64,000 nucleotides of DNA from Caballeronia sp. LZ062 (lineage in GTDB: Bacteria; Pseudomonadota; Gammaproteobacteria; Burkholderiales; Burkholderiaceae). The stretch is taken from positions 2,948,874-3,012,873 of the forward strand of contig NZ_JARTWB010000002.1 in assembly GCF_031450785.1 (NCBI RefSeq), given 5' to 3'. The notes under the pieces are model-generated. The model saw nothing but the letters and a program-made list of their open reading frames with translations, had not been told where the DNA came from and made no database searches. The first letter of the stretch is position 1, and every line of letters begins with the position of its first letter. The position numbers and the translations under genes were made by a program. This document shows, piece by piece, positions 19,691 to 27,270 of the stretch.

Positions 19691-21016
19691 ATGCGATGCA
19701 CGCCCTCGTTCCGTTCACTCTCGGCCGCAGCCGTTCTGGCTTTCGGCGCTTCTACGGCGGCTCACGCCGCGACGGAAATCCAGTTCTGGCACGCCATGGA
19801 AGCCGCCCTCGGCGAGCGCGTGAACGATATCGCGAACGACTTCAATGCGTCGCAGAGCGACTACAAGATCGTGCCGGTCTTCAAGGGCACCTACGACCAG
19901 ACGTTGGCGGCCGGCATCGCGGCGTATCGCAGCGGCAATGCGCCCGCGATCCTGCAAGTCTATGAAGTCGGCACCGCGACCATGATGCAGGCGAAGAAAG
20001 CGGTGCTCCCCGTCTACGACGTGTTCAAGCAGGCCGGCGTGCCGCTCGACGAGAAAGCGTTCGTGCCGACGATCTCCGGCTACTACAGCGACGCGAAGAC
20101 CGGCCATCTCATCTCGATGCCGTTCAACAGTTCCACGCCCGTTCTCTACTACAACAAGGACGCGTTCAAGAAAGCGGGCCTCGATCCCAATCAGCCGCCG
20201 AAGACCTGGGCCGACGTCGAAGCGGACGCGAAGAAGCTGAAGGCCGCGGGCTATTCGTGCGGTTATTCGTCGGGCTGGCAGAGCTGGATTCAACTGGAGA
20301 ACTACAGCGCGTGGCATGCGGCACCGTTCGCTTCGAAGAACAACGGCTTCGACGGCCTCGACGCCCAGCTCGAATTCAACAAGCCGCTGCAGGTGGCGCA
20401 CATCCAGTTCCTGCAAAACATGGCGAAGGAAGGTACGTTCACGTATGTCGGCCGCAAGGACGAACCCGTGTCCAAGTTCTACAGCGGCGACTGCGGGATC
20501 ATCACGAATTCGTCGGGATCGCGGGCGACCATCCAGAAGTACGCGAAGTTCGACTACGGCGTCGGCATGATGCCGTACGACGCGAGCGTGAAGGGCGCGC
20601 CGCAGAACGCGATCATCGGCGGCGCGAGTCTGTGGGTGCTCTCGGGCAAAGACGCGGCGGTGTACAAGGGCGTCGCGAAGTTCCTCGCTTATCTCGCGTC
20701 GCCGAAGGTGGCCGCGAAGTGGCATCAGGACACGGGCTATTTGCCGGTGACGACCGCCGCCTATGACCTGACGCAGAAGCAGGGCTTCTACGACAAGAAC
20801 CCTGGCGCGGACATCGCCATCAAGCAGATGCTGAACAAACCGCCGCTTGCCTACACGAAGGGTTTGCGCCTCGGCAACATGCCGCAGATTCGCACCATCG
20901 TCGATGAAGAACTCGAGCAGGTCTGGGCGGACAAGAAGACGCCGCAGCAGGCGCTCGATTCTTCCGTGCAGCGCGGCGACGAACTTCTGCGCCGCTTCGA
21001 GAAAAGCGGCGGCTGA
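19691..21016 (+). CDS. ugpB: sn-glycerol-3-phosphate ABC transporter, substrate-binding protein
   Basis: A periplasmic binding protein for glycerol-3-phosphate and glycerophosphodiesters. The 441-residue product is of E. coli UgpB length. It has a signal peptide ending STAAHA and then [26 protein letters not shown]..., the typical UgpB opening. The conserved segment [21 protein letters not shown] and the later [25 protein letters not shown] support the assignment. The start has GGAG upstream. It is the first of five genes, ugpBAECQ, transcribed together. I see no clear Pho box in the 47 bp upstream gap, so phosphate control cannot be asserted from sequence. Confidence 0.96.
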   Translation: MRCTPSFRSLSAAAVLAFGASTAAHAATEIQFWHAMEAALGERVNDIANDFNASQSDYKIVPVFKGTYDQTLAAGIAAYRSGNAPAILQVYEVGTATMMQAKKAVLPVYDVFKQAGVPLDEKAFVPTISGYYSDAKTGHLISMPFNSSTPVLYYNKDAFKKAGLDPNQPPKTWADVEADAKKLKAAGYSCGYSSGWQSWIQLENYSAWHAAPFASKNNGFDGLDAQLEFNKPLQVAHIQFLQNMAKEGTFTYVGRKDEPVSKFYSGDCGIITNSSGSRATIQKYAKFDYGVGMMPYDASVKGAPQNAIIGGASLWVLSGKDAAVYKGVAKFLAYLASPKVAAKWHQDTGYLPVTTAAYDLTQKQGFYDKNPGADIAIKQMLNKPPLAYTKGLRLGNMPQIRTIVDEELEQVWADKKTPQQALDSSVQRGDELLRRFEKSGG

Positions 21017-21073
21017 ACAAGACACGCGACGCCAAGCGCCCGCGTTCGCGCGGGCGCGCATCAGGACATGTCA

Positions 21074-21958
21074 ATGGAAAAACGGTCTCGTTTCGATGCG
21101 AGCGTCTTGCCGTATCTGCTGGTCGCGCCGCAGCTTTTCATTACCGCGCTCTTTTTTCTCTGGCCGGCAGGCGAGGCGCTCTGGCAGGCCACGCAAAGTC
21201 AGGACGCGTTCGGCACGTCGAGCGAATTTGTCGGGCTCGCGAACTTCAGGCAGCTTTTCGCGGATCCGCTCTATCTGTCGTCGTTCAGTACGACGATGGT
21301 TTTTTGCGCACTCGTCACCGTGTCTGGCCTCGTGATTTCGCTGTTGCTCGCGGCGTGCGCGGATCGCGTGACGCGCGGCGCGAAGGCGTATCAAACGCTG
21401 CTCATCTGGCCGTATGCGGTCGCACCCGCCATCGCAGCGGTGCTGTGGTCGTTTCTCTTCAATCCGAGCATCGGCCTCGTGACGTATGCGCTCGCCAAGC
21501 AAGGCATTGTCTGGAACCACGCGCTCAACGGCACGCAGGCGATGTTTCTCGTCGTGCTCGCGTCCGTCTGGAAGCAGGTCAGCTACAACTTTCTCTTCTT
21601 CTACGCGGGACTTCAGGCGATTCCGCAATCGCTGATCGAAGCCGCCGCCATCGACGGCGCCGGTCCCGTGCGACGCTTCTTCGGCATTGCGCTGCCGCTT
21701 CTTTCGCCGACGACGTTCTTCCTGCTCGTCGTCAATCTGGTGTACGCGTTCTTCGATACCTTCCCGGTCATCGATGCCGCGACCGGCGGCGGCCCCGCGC
21801 AATCGACCAAGACGCTCATCTACAAAATCTTCGCCGAAGGGTTTCAGGGTCTTGACATCGGCAGCTCGGGCGCGCAGTCGGTGGTGCTCATGGCAATCGT
21901 CGTCGCGCTGACCATCGTGCAGTTCCGCTTCGTCGAACGCAGGGTGCAATATTCATGA
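21074..21958 (+). CDS. ugpA: sn-glycerol-3-phosphate ABC transporter permease UgpA
   Basis: One of two inner-membrane permeases of the Ugp importer. The 294-residue product has six hydrophobic segments and the cytoplasmic EAA loop [22 protein letters not shown], where the ATPase docks. I prefer the ATG at 21074 ([21 protein letters not shown]) because AGGA lies 7 nt upstream. The ATG at 21068 is in frame but only one base from that site. The stop overlaps the start of ugpE (ATGA). Confidence 0.95.
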   Translation: MEKRSRFDASVLPYLLVAPQLFITALFFLWPAGEALWQATQSQDAFGTSSEFVGLANFRQLFADPLYLSSFSTTMVFCALVTVSGLVISLLLAACADRVTRGAKAYQTLLIWPYAVAPAIAAVLWSFLFNPSIGLVTYALAKQGIVWNHALNGTQAMFLVVLASVWKQVSYNFLFFYAGLQAIPQSLIEAAAIDGAGPVRRFFGIALPLLSPTTFFLLVVNLVYAFFDTFPVIDAATGGGPAQSTKTLIYKIFAEGFQGLDIGSSGAQSVVLMAIVVALTIVQFRFVERRVQYS

Positions 21959-22800
21959 TCGAGAACCGGCGCGGCTTCGATATCTTTTGTCACGCGGTGC
22001 TGATACTCGGCGTCGCGCTGATCGTGTTTCCGGTTTATGTCGCGTTTTGCGCGGCCACGATGAGCGCGAAGGAAGTCTTCAGCGTGCCGCTTTCGCTCGT
22101 GCCGAGCACGCATCTCTTCGAGAACGTCGCGCATATCTGGACGCACGGCAGCGGCAACGCGGCTGCGCCGTTCGGACGAATGCTTGTCAACAGTCTCGTG
22201 ATGGCGCTCGTCATCTCCATCGGCAAGATCGCGGTGTCGATCATCTCGGCGTATGCCATCGTGTTCTTCCGCTTCCCGATGAAGAACCTCGCGTTCTGGC
22301 TCATCTTCATCACGCTGATGCTGCCCGTCGAAGTGCGCATCTTTCCGACGGTGCAGGTCGTGTCGTCGATGCATCTCGCGAACACGTATGCGGGCTTGAC
22401 GCTGCCGCTCATCGCCTCGGCGACGGCCACGTTCCTCTTCCGCCAGTTCTTCATGACGCTGCCAGACGAGTTGATGGAAGCGGCGCGCATCGACGGTGCG
22501 GGGCCGCTGCGCTTTTTCTGGGACGTGGTGCTGCCGCTTTCGAAGACGAACATTGCGGCGCTTTTCGTCATCACGTTCATCTATGGCTGGAACCAGTATC
22601 TCTGGCCCATTTTGATCACCAATGAGCAGTCGCTGCAAACGGCGGTGGTCGGCATCAAGAGCATGATCGCCTCGGGCGATACCGCGACCGAGTGGCACCT
22701 CGTCATGAGCGCGACGCTGCTCGCGATGCTGCCGCCGCTCGTCGTCGTGCTGACGATGCAGCGGTGGTTCGTGCGCGGCCTCGTCGACGCGGAAAAATAA
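21955..22800 (+). CDS. ugpE: sn-glycerol-3-phosphate ABC transporter permease UgpE
   Basis: The second permease of the Ugp importer. The 281-residue product has about six membrane helices and the EAA loop [23 protein letters not shown]. It is the length of E. coli UgpE. The ATG overlaps the ugpA stop codon, so translation is coupled. The gene is followed after 18 bp, with AAGGAG, by the ATPase gene ugpC. Confidence 0.96.
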   Translation: MIENRRGFDIFCHAVLILGVALIVFPVYVAFCAATMSAKEVFSVPLSLVPSTHLFENVAHIWTHGSGNAAAPFGRMLVNSLVMALVISIGKIAVSIISAYAIVFFRFPMKNLAFWLIFITLMLPVEVRIFPTVQVVSSMHLANTYAGLTLPLIASATATFLFRQFFMTLPDELMEAARIDGAGPLRFFWDVVLPLSKTNIAALFVITFIYGWNQYLWPILITNEQSLQTAVVGIKSMIASGDTATEWHLVMSATLLAMLPPLVVVLTMQRWFVRGLVDAEK

Positions 22801-22818
22801 TAAGGAGAGCAGGGTTCA

Positions 22819-23904
22819 ATGGCTGCGCTGACACTCGAAGGCGTCAAGAAAACTTACGACGGGAAGCAGTACGTATTGCATGGCATCGATGTCGCTGTGA
22901 ACGACGGCGAGTTTGTCGTGATGGTCGGTCCTTCGGGCTGCGGAAAGTCGACGCTTCTGCGCATGGTCGCCGGGCTCGAGAGCGTGTCGGAAGGCACGAT
23001 CGAGATCGGCGGGCGCGTGGTGAACAAGCTGGAGCCGAAGGATCGCGATATCGCGATGGTGTTCCAGAACTACGCGCTGTATCCGCACATGAGCGTCGCG
23101 CAGAATATGGCGTATGCGCTCAAGATCGGCGGCGCGGACCGGGCGACGATCGACAGCCGCGTCGCGAATGCCGCGCGTATCCTCGAACTCGAGCATCTGC
23201 TGGCGCGCAAGCCGCGCGAGTTGTCGGGCGGGCAGCGGCAGCGCGTGGCAATGGGACGCGCGATCGTTCGCGAACCGGCCGTGTTCCTGTTCGACGAGCC
23301 GCTTTCGAATCTCGACGCAAAGCTGCGCGTGCAAATGCGCCTCGAAATTCAGCGCCTGCATGCGCGTCTGGCGACCACGAGCCTGTATGTCACGCACGAC
23401 CAGATCGAAGCCATGACGCTCGCGCAGCGCGTGATCGTGATGAACAAGGGCCGCGCGGAGCAGATCGGCGCGCCGACCGACGTGTATGAACGTCCGGCGA
23501 CGGTATTCGTGGCCAGCTTCATCGGCTCGCCGGCAATGAATCTGCTGGAAGGCCGTTTGTCGCAAGATGGTTCGGTGTTCGAAGTGGCGAGCGGCGGGCC
23601 AGCGCTCCCGGTCGTCGGGGCGAGCGGCCTGACGCGCGACATGTTCGGGCGCGAGTGGATTCTGGGCATTCGTCCGGAGCACATGACGCCCGGCTACATC
23701 GAAACGGCCAGCGCCACGCTCGACGTCGATTCAGCCGAACTGCTCGGCGCGGACAATCTCGCGCATGGCAAGTGGGGCAAGCACGACGTGGCGGCGCGCT
23801 TGCCCCATGCGCATCGGCCGCAGCGCGGCGAGAGGCTTCTGGTCTCGGTGCCGGCGCGACAACTGCATTTCTTCGATCCGGCCAACGGAATGCGCGCCAA
23901 CTGA
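22819..23904 (+). CDS. ugpC: sn-glycerol-3-phosphate ABC transporter ATP-binding protein UgpC
   Basis: The ATPase energising glycerol-3-phosphate import. The 361-residue product has Walker A GPSGCGKST, signature LSGGQRQR, Walker B VFLFDEPLSNLDAK and the switch histidine region YVTHDQIEAM. The C-terminal MalK-type regulatory OB domain (about residues 240-361) includes ILGIRPEHM. It is part of ugpBAECQ. MalK-like ATPases can be cross-functional, but the flanking ugp genes fix the substrate. Confidence 0.96.
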   Translation: MAALTLEGVKKTYDGKQYVLHGIDVAVNDGEFVVMVGPSGCGKSTLLRMVAGLESVSEGTIEIGGRVVNKLEPKDRDIAMVFQNYALYPHMSVAQNMAYALKIGGADRATIDSRVANAARILELEHLLARKPRELSGGQRQRVAMGRAIVREPAVFLFDEPLSNLDAKLRVQMRLEIQRLHARLATTSLYVTHDQIEAMTLAQRVIVMNKGRAEQIGAPTDVYERPATVFVASFIGSPAMNLLEGRLSQDGSVFEVASGGPALPVVGASGLTRDMFGREWILGIRPEHMTPGYIETASATLDVDSAELLGADNLAHGKWGKHDVAARLPHAHRPQRGERLLVSVPARQLHFFDPANGMRAN

Positions 23905-23915
23905 GGAGACTCACG

Positions 23916-24692
23916 ATGAAAACGTGGCCGTATCCCGCAATCGTCGCGCATCGCGGCGGCGGCAAGCTCGCGCCGGAGAACACGCTCGAAGGCATTCGGA
24001 CGGGCGCGCGTTTCGGGCTGAAGATGATCGAATTCGATGCGAAGCTGTCGGCGGACAACGTCGTGTTCCTGCTGCATGACGACGACGTGGACCGCACATC
24101 CAACGGCCACGGCGCGGCGAAGTCGATGCCTTACGCGCAACTGCGCGCGTTCGACGCCGGTTCGTGGTTCGGCGCGGATTTCGCGGGCGCGCATATGCCG
24201 ACGCTCGCCGAAGTGCGTGAGGCGTGCGCGTCGCTGGATCTCGCGGCGAATATCGAAATCAAGCCGTGTCCGGGGCGCGAAGCCGAAACGGGCGAAGTCG
24301 TCGCACGTGAGGCGGCGCGTCTTTGGAACCGCGCCGAGCCCGCGCCGCTGCTGTCGTCGTTTTCCTTCGAGGCGCTAGAAGCCGCGCGGGACGCCGCGCC
24401 CGACCTGCCGCGCGGCATGTTGTACGAGCGCCTGCCGGCGGACTGGCGCGCGCAGACCACCGCGCTCGCGTGCGTCTCGCTGCATGCAGACCACCGTTCG
24501 CTCGATGAAACCCGCGTGCGCGAGATCCGCGACGCGGGCCTGCGCGTGCTCGCGTACACGGTGAACGATCCGGAGCGGGCGCGCCTGCTCGCGCGATGGG
24601 GCGTCGATGCGATCTGCACGGATCGCATCGACATCATCGGCGCGGACTTTCTGGAAACGCAGCCGGGCCGACGACCTTCAGAGAACGATTAG
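23916..24692 (+). CDS. ugpQ: Glycerophosphodiester phosphodiesterase UgpQ
   Basis: A cytoplasmic enzyme that hydrolyses imported glycerophosphodiesters to glycerol-3-phosphate and an alcohol. The 258-residue TIM-barrel product carries the family catalytic motifs AHRGGGKLAPENT (near residues 11-23) and HDDDVDRTSNG, plus NIEIKPCPGRE with the metal-binding Glu. The ATG at 23916 is preceded by GAGGAGA. It is the last gene of the ugp operon, 11 bp after ugpC. Its stop overlaps the end of the convergent DUF883-type gene by four bases, with no terminator between them. Confidence 0.96.
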   Translation: MKTWPYPAIVAHRGGGKLAPENTLEGIRTGARFGLKMIEFDAKLSADNVVFLLHDDDVDRTSNGHGAAKSMPYAQLRAFDAGSWFGADFAGAHMPTLAEVREACASLDLAANIEIKPCPGREAETGEVVAREAARLWNRAEPAPLLSSFSFEALEAARDAAPDLPRGMLYERLPADWRAQTTALACVSLHADHRSLDETRVREIRDAGLRVLAYTVNDPERARLLARWGVDAICTDRIDIIGADFLETQPGRRPSEND

Positions 24693-25066
24693 CGAGCGCG
24701 CGCCAGCAGCAGGCCGGCAAGCAACGCCAGGCCGCCCACCAGCGCGATGGTTTGCCACGGTCTGTCGCGCAGATAGGCGTCGGCGTCGTCCATGACCGCG
24801 GCGGCGCGCTCGCGCACGGCGGCCTGCGAATCGTTCAGGCGTGCGCGGGCAGCGTCAACTTGATCGCTGATGCGCGCGCGCAGCATCGCGGCGTCGGCTG
24901 ACGCGCCTTCGCCCAGCGTTTCTTCGAGTTCGGAAAGCAGCGCGCGCAGTTCGGTGCCGATATCCTCGGCTGCGTCGCGGCCGTGGCGCGCCATGCGGCG
25001 TGCGCGGCGGCTCGTGCTGTTCCATGAATCTCCGATGGCGTCTCGCGTGTTAGGCAGTGCGTTCAT
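24689..25066 (-). CDS. DUF883 (ElaB/YqjD-type) membrane-anchored protein
   Basis: A 125-residue tail-anchored protein. A basic, Arg-rich N-terminus (residues 1-30) precedes a long acidic/Ala-rich amphipathic helix likely to be coiled coil (about 30-95). One C-terminal membrane helix, TIALVGGLALLAGLLLARAR, follows the conserved RPWQ element. This is the ElaB/YqjD/YgaM architecture, whose E. coli members bind ribosomes at the inner membrane in stationary phase; that role here is inferred. The start is the ATG at 25064-25066 with GGAG 7 nt upstream; a longer frame to 25132 lacks a site. It is convergent with ugpQ. Confidence 0.82.
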   Translation of the reverse strand: MNALPNTRDAIGDSWNSTSRRARRMARHGRDAAEDIGTELRALLSELEETLGEGASADAAMLRARISDQVDAARARLNDSQAAVRERAAAVMDDADAYLRDRPWQTIALVGGLALLAGLLLARAR

Positions 25067-25244
25067 AGATCGCTCCGTCGATGGATGAATCGTGGATGGA
25101 TGACACTCCGCTTTCGCGGCGGAACGTGCCATTGAGCAAGTTGGATGCCGACGCGCTGCAGACGTTGCACAGGCCGTCGACGCGTAATTAGTGCATCTCG
25201 CGCGCTGCCGCGCAAGTCACATTTACAAGGCGCATGTAGAAGAA

Positions 25245-25275
25245 AACGCCGCCATGCGCGGTGCATGACGGCGTT
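25245..25275 (-). terminator. Intrinsic terminator downstream of the OmpW gene
   Basis: AACGCCG (25245-25251) pairs with CGGCGTT (25269-25275). On the minus strand the hairpin is followed by TTTTCTTCT, correctly placed about 45 bp after the minus-strand ompW-type stop. The remaining 25067-25317 gap shows no gene. Confidence 0.65.
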
Positions 25276-25317
25276 CGGAGTGCAAAGCGACCGTGTCGGC
25301 AGAATGAGGACCGATAG

Positions 25318-26043
25318 TCAGAAGCGATAGCCGACACGCAGATACGTCACGATAGGATTGATGGTGATCTTCGCCTGCGACTGCACGTTCAATGTGCCGA
25401 CGGGCGTTTGCGCCTGCGTGCTCAGCTTGGCGGTTGCCTTCAACGGAATGAACGACACCGAGAAGGCCGCGAACCAGTGTTGTGTGAAATTGTACTGAGC
25501 GCCGAGATTGAAGACCGGTGCCCACGAACTATCCGTATCGACGGTGGTCGGACCATGCAGCACGGTGCTCTCGAACGCACTGTTGGTGATTCGTGCGTCG
25601 GTGAACCAGGTGCGCGTCACGCCAATGCCGGCGAATGGGCGGAATTTTGCGTCAGGAGCGTTGAAGAAGTACTTGAAAAGCAGCGTGGGACTCCACTGCT
25701 TCGCGCTGCCGATCTTGCCAAACTGCGAGAGCGTTCCGGTTCCCTCTAGATCGAAGGAGGGCGGAATGCCCATCTCCAGTTCGGTGGCGATGTGGTCGGT
25801 GACGAAGTAGCCCAGCGTGAAGCCGGCGGTATCTGCGCTTCCAATGCCAGCGCCCGTGCCCGGTACGCTGATATTAACGGGAGATCCGCCTACACTTGTT
25901 TCTTTGAGCGGACCGCTGCTGTCTTGCGGTGCAAAGTGAAACCAGCCTGCAGTTGCGTAGATGGACCCAGCCGACTGCGCGTGTGCCGCGGTGGACACAC
26001 ATGCCAGTGCTGCGATCCCCGTCATGACTTGTTTTATTTTCAA
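25318..26043 (-). CDS. OmpW family outer membrane protein
   Basis: A small eight-stranded beta-barrel of the OmpW/AlkL family, which forms a lateral channel for hydrophobic compounds. The 241-residue product has a signal peptide ending STAAHA. Alternating aromatic/hydrophobic strands and the family features GYFVTDHIATELEMG, FRPFAGIGVTRTWF and a C-terminal YLRVGYRF ending in phenylalanine as required by the Bam machinery are present. The start appears to be a TTG (26041-26043): a perfect AGGAGG lies 8 nt upstream, and this start gives a proper MKIKQ signal-peptide n-region. The next ATG is six codons downstream and 26 nt from the site. It stands alone, with its own terminator. Confidence 0.92.
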   Translation of the reverse strand: MKIKQVMTGIAALACVSTAAHAQSAGSIYATAGWFHFAPQDSSGPLKETSVGGSPVNISVPGTGAGIGSADTAGFTLGYFVTDHIATELEMGIPPSFDLEGTGTLSQFGKIGSAKQWSPTLLFKYFFNAPDAKFRPFAGIGVTRTWFTDARITNSAFESTVLHGPTTVDTDSSWAPVFNLGAQYNFTQHWFAAFSVSFIPLKATAKLSTQAQTPVGTLNVQSQAKITINPIVTYLRVGYRF

Positions 26044-26250
26044 TTTGTGCTCCTCCTGAAAGCACGCTCATTATGAACACATCATTTCAAAGTCACCATA
26101 GCGGCACGGTAGAGCATTTTCCCTAGGCCGAGAGACCGCTTTGGAGTCCCGTTGCACGGCCCTTGCATGTGCCTTGTGTTCCCGCTGCAGCAGCGTCTCC
26201 AGTCAGCCCCCGCTTGGGGTAACACAAACGCGACCCACGGAATATCCAGA

Positions 26251-26958
26251 ATGGCACGGCTTGCACGACTCTACGTCCCCGATCAGCCGCAGCATGTCAT
26301 CCTGCGCGGTCTCGACCAGCAGCCCGCCTTCGTCGACGACCAGGACTACGAGCTTTTCATCGACTGCCTGAGAACAGCCTCACGCGATCACCATCTTTCC
26401 ATCCACGCCTACGCGCTGATGCCGCAAGCGGTGCATCTGCTCGTCACGCCGCGCGACGAAGCCAGCTTGCCCAAGGCGATGCAGGCGGTCGGGCGGCGTT
26501 ACGTCGCGCACTTCAACCGGCGTTACACGCGGCGCGGCACATTGTGGGAAGGCCGCTATCGCGCGACGGTCATCGAAGGCGAGCGGTACTTTCTCCTTGC
26601 GACGCGCGTCGTCGAAACGGCGCCGGTTCGCGCGCAGCTTGCCGCGTCGCCGCAGGACTACAAGTGGTCGAGCTACCGGCATCACATCGGACTGACGGTG
26701 GATTCGCTCATCACGGATCACTCGCTGTTCTGGCTTCTCGGCAACACGCCGTTCGAGCGCCAGCACGCGTACAAGGAACTGTGCGAGCAGCCGCTCGACG
26801 AACGCGAGACGACCCGTCTGCTCCAGGCGACGCTCAAAGGCTGGGTCCTCGGAAGCGATTCTTACCGCGAGTGGGCGGCGCGCGCCGCGAACCGCCGCGT
26901 GTCGCCGCTGCCGCGCGGCCGGCCCCGCAAGGTTCGTGAAACGCCGCAGACGCAGTGA
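26251..26958 (+). CDS. REP-associated tyrosine transposase-like protein, catalytic motifs degenerate
   Basis: A 235-residue protein with the IS200/RAYT (Y1 HUH endonuclease) fold pattern. The N-terminus is MARLARLYVPDQPQHVILRG, the central HUH-bearing strand is YALMPQAVHLLVTP, and the RRYTRRGTLWEGRYRA segment is typical. The helix that normally reads YIxxNPVRA is followed by YKWSSYRHH. Two key positions differ: the HUH motif is A-V-H instead of H-V-H, and the tyrosine helix reads VVETAPVRA, with valine where the nucleophile should be. The Lys/Arg tail is GRPRKVRE. It lacks flanking inverted repeats or target duplications. I infer a DNA-binding, catalytically impaired (possibly domesticated) RAYT; function unknown. 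It lies upstream of gltB, separated by a terminator. Confidence 0.85.
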   Translation: MARLARLYVPDQPQHVILRGLDQQPAFVDDQDYELFIDCLRTASRDHHLSIHAYALMPQAVHLLVTPRDEASLPKAMQAVGRRYVAHFNRRYTRRGTLWEGRYRATVIEGERYFLLATRVVETAPVRAQLAASPQDYKWSSYRHHIGLTVDSLITDHSLFWLLGNTPFERQHAYKELCEQPLDERETTRLLQATLKGWVLGSDSYREWAARAANRRVSPLPRGRPRKVRETPQTQ

Positions 26959-26982
26959 AAGCGTCGCGTCGTGGAAGTTTGG

Positions 26983-27017
26983 AAACGGCGCCCAATTTCG
27001 GGACGCCGTTTATTTTT
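26983..27017 (+). terminator. Intrinsic terminator after the RAYT-like gene
   Basis: AAACGGCGCCC (26983-26993) pairs with GGG-A-CGCCGTTT (27000-27011) with one bulged A and a 6-nt loop, followed by TATTTTT. It separates the RAYT-like gene from gltB transcription. Confidence 0.8.
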
Positions 27018-27097
27018 GCCCGTTTTTGATATGGCACCAATAAATTGGCTCGGTCATGCACCAACTTGATAATAGGTGCCAGACCATCACGTTTTAT

Positions 27098-27127
27098 TTG
27101 CCATGCTTTTGATTCGTCGCGTATATT
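27098..27127 (+). promoter_or_regulatory. Candidate sigma70 promoter for gltBD
   Basis: TTGCCA (27098-27103) and TATATT (27122-27127) are separated by 18 bp and lie about 144 bp before the gltB start. Just upstream are repeated GCACC/GGTGC half-sites. Hexamer match is fair; activity is inferred. Confidence 0.45.
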
Positions 27128-27270
27128 GCGATTTCCGGCGGTTTTATTGCGATGCAGCGCAGGCGGTGCGGACCACGTGCCGCGCTTGCTGCGCCCGCGA
27201 AAAGCGCCGGACGACGGATAACAAAACGGTTCAACGGCCGAGTCGGCCCCCACAGTAGAGACGGTGTCCC

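Larger units (their letters stand above)
26959..27270. other. Intergenic region between the RAYT-like gene and gltB
   Basis: This 312 bp region holds no gene. It contains a terminator (26983-27017), a cluster of GCACC/GGTGC half-sites (27031-27081) and a sigma70-type promoter candidate (27098-27127), then an approximately 140-nt leader before gltB. Confidence 0.6.

Noticed and set aside
26152..26958. An insertion sequence around the RAYT-like gene
   Set aside because: I find no flanking inverted repeats, target duplications or nearby REP palindromes; it is a single gene bounded by its own terminator.
27031..27060. A sigma54 (-24/-12) promoter before gltB
   Set aside because: TGGCAC is present, but the GC of the -12 element is missing at the required spacing.
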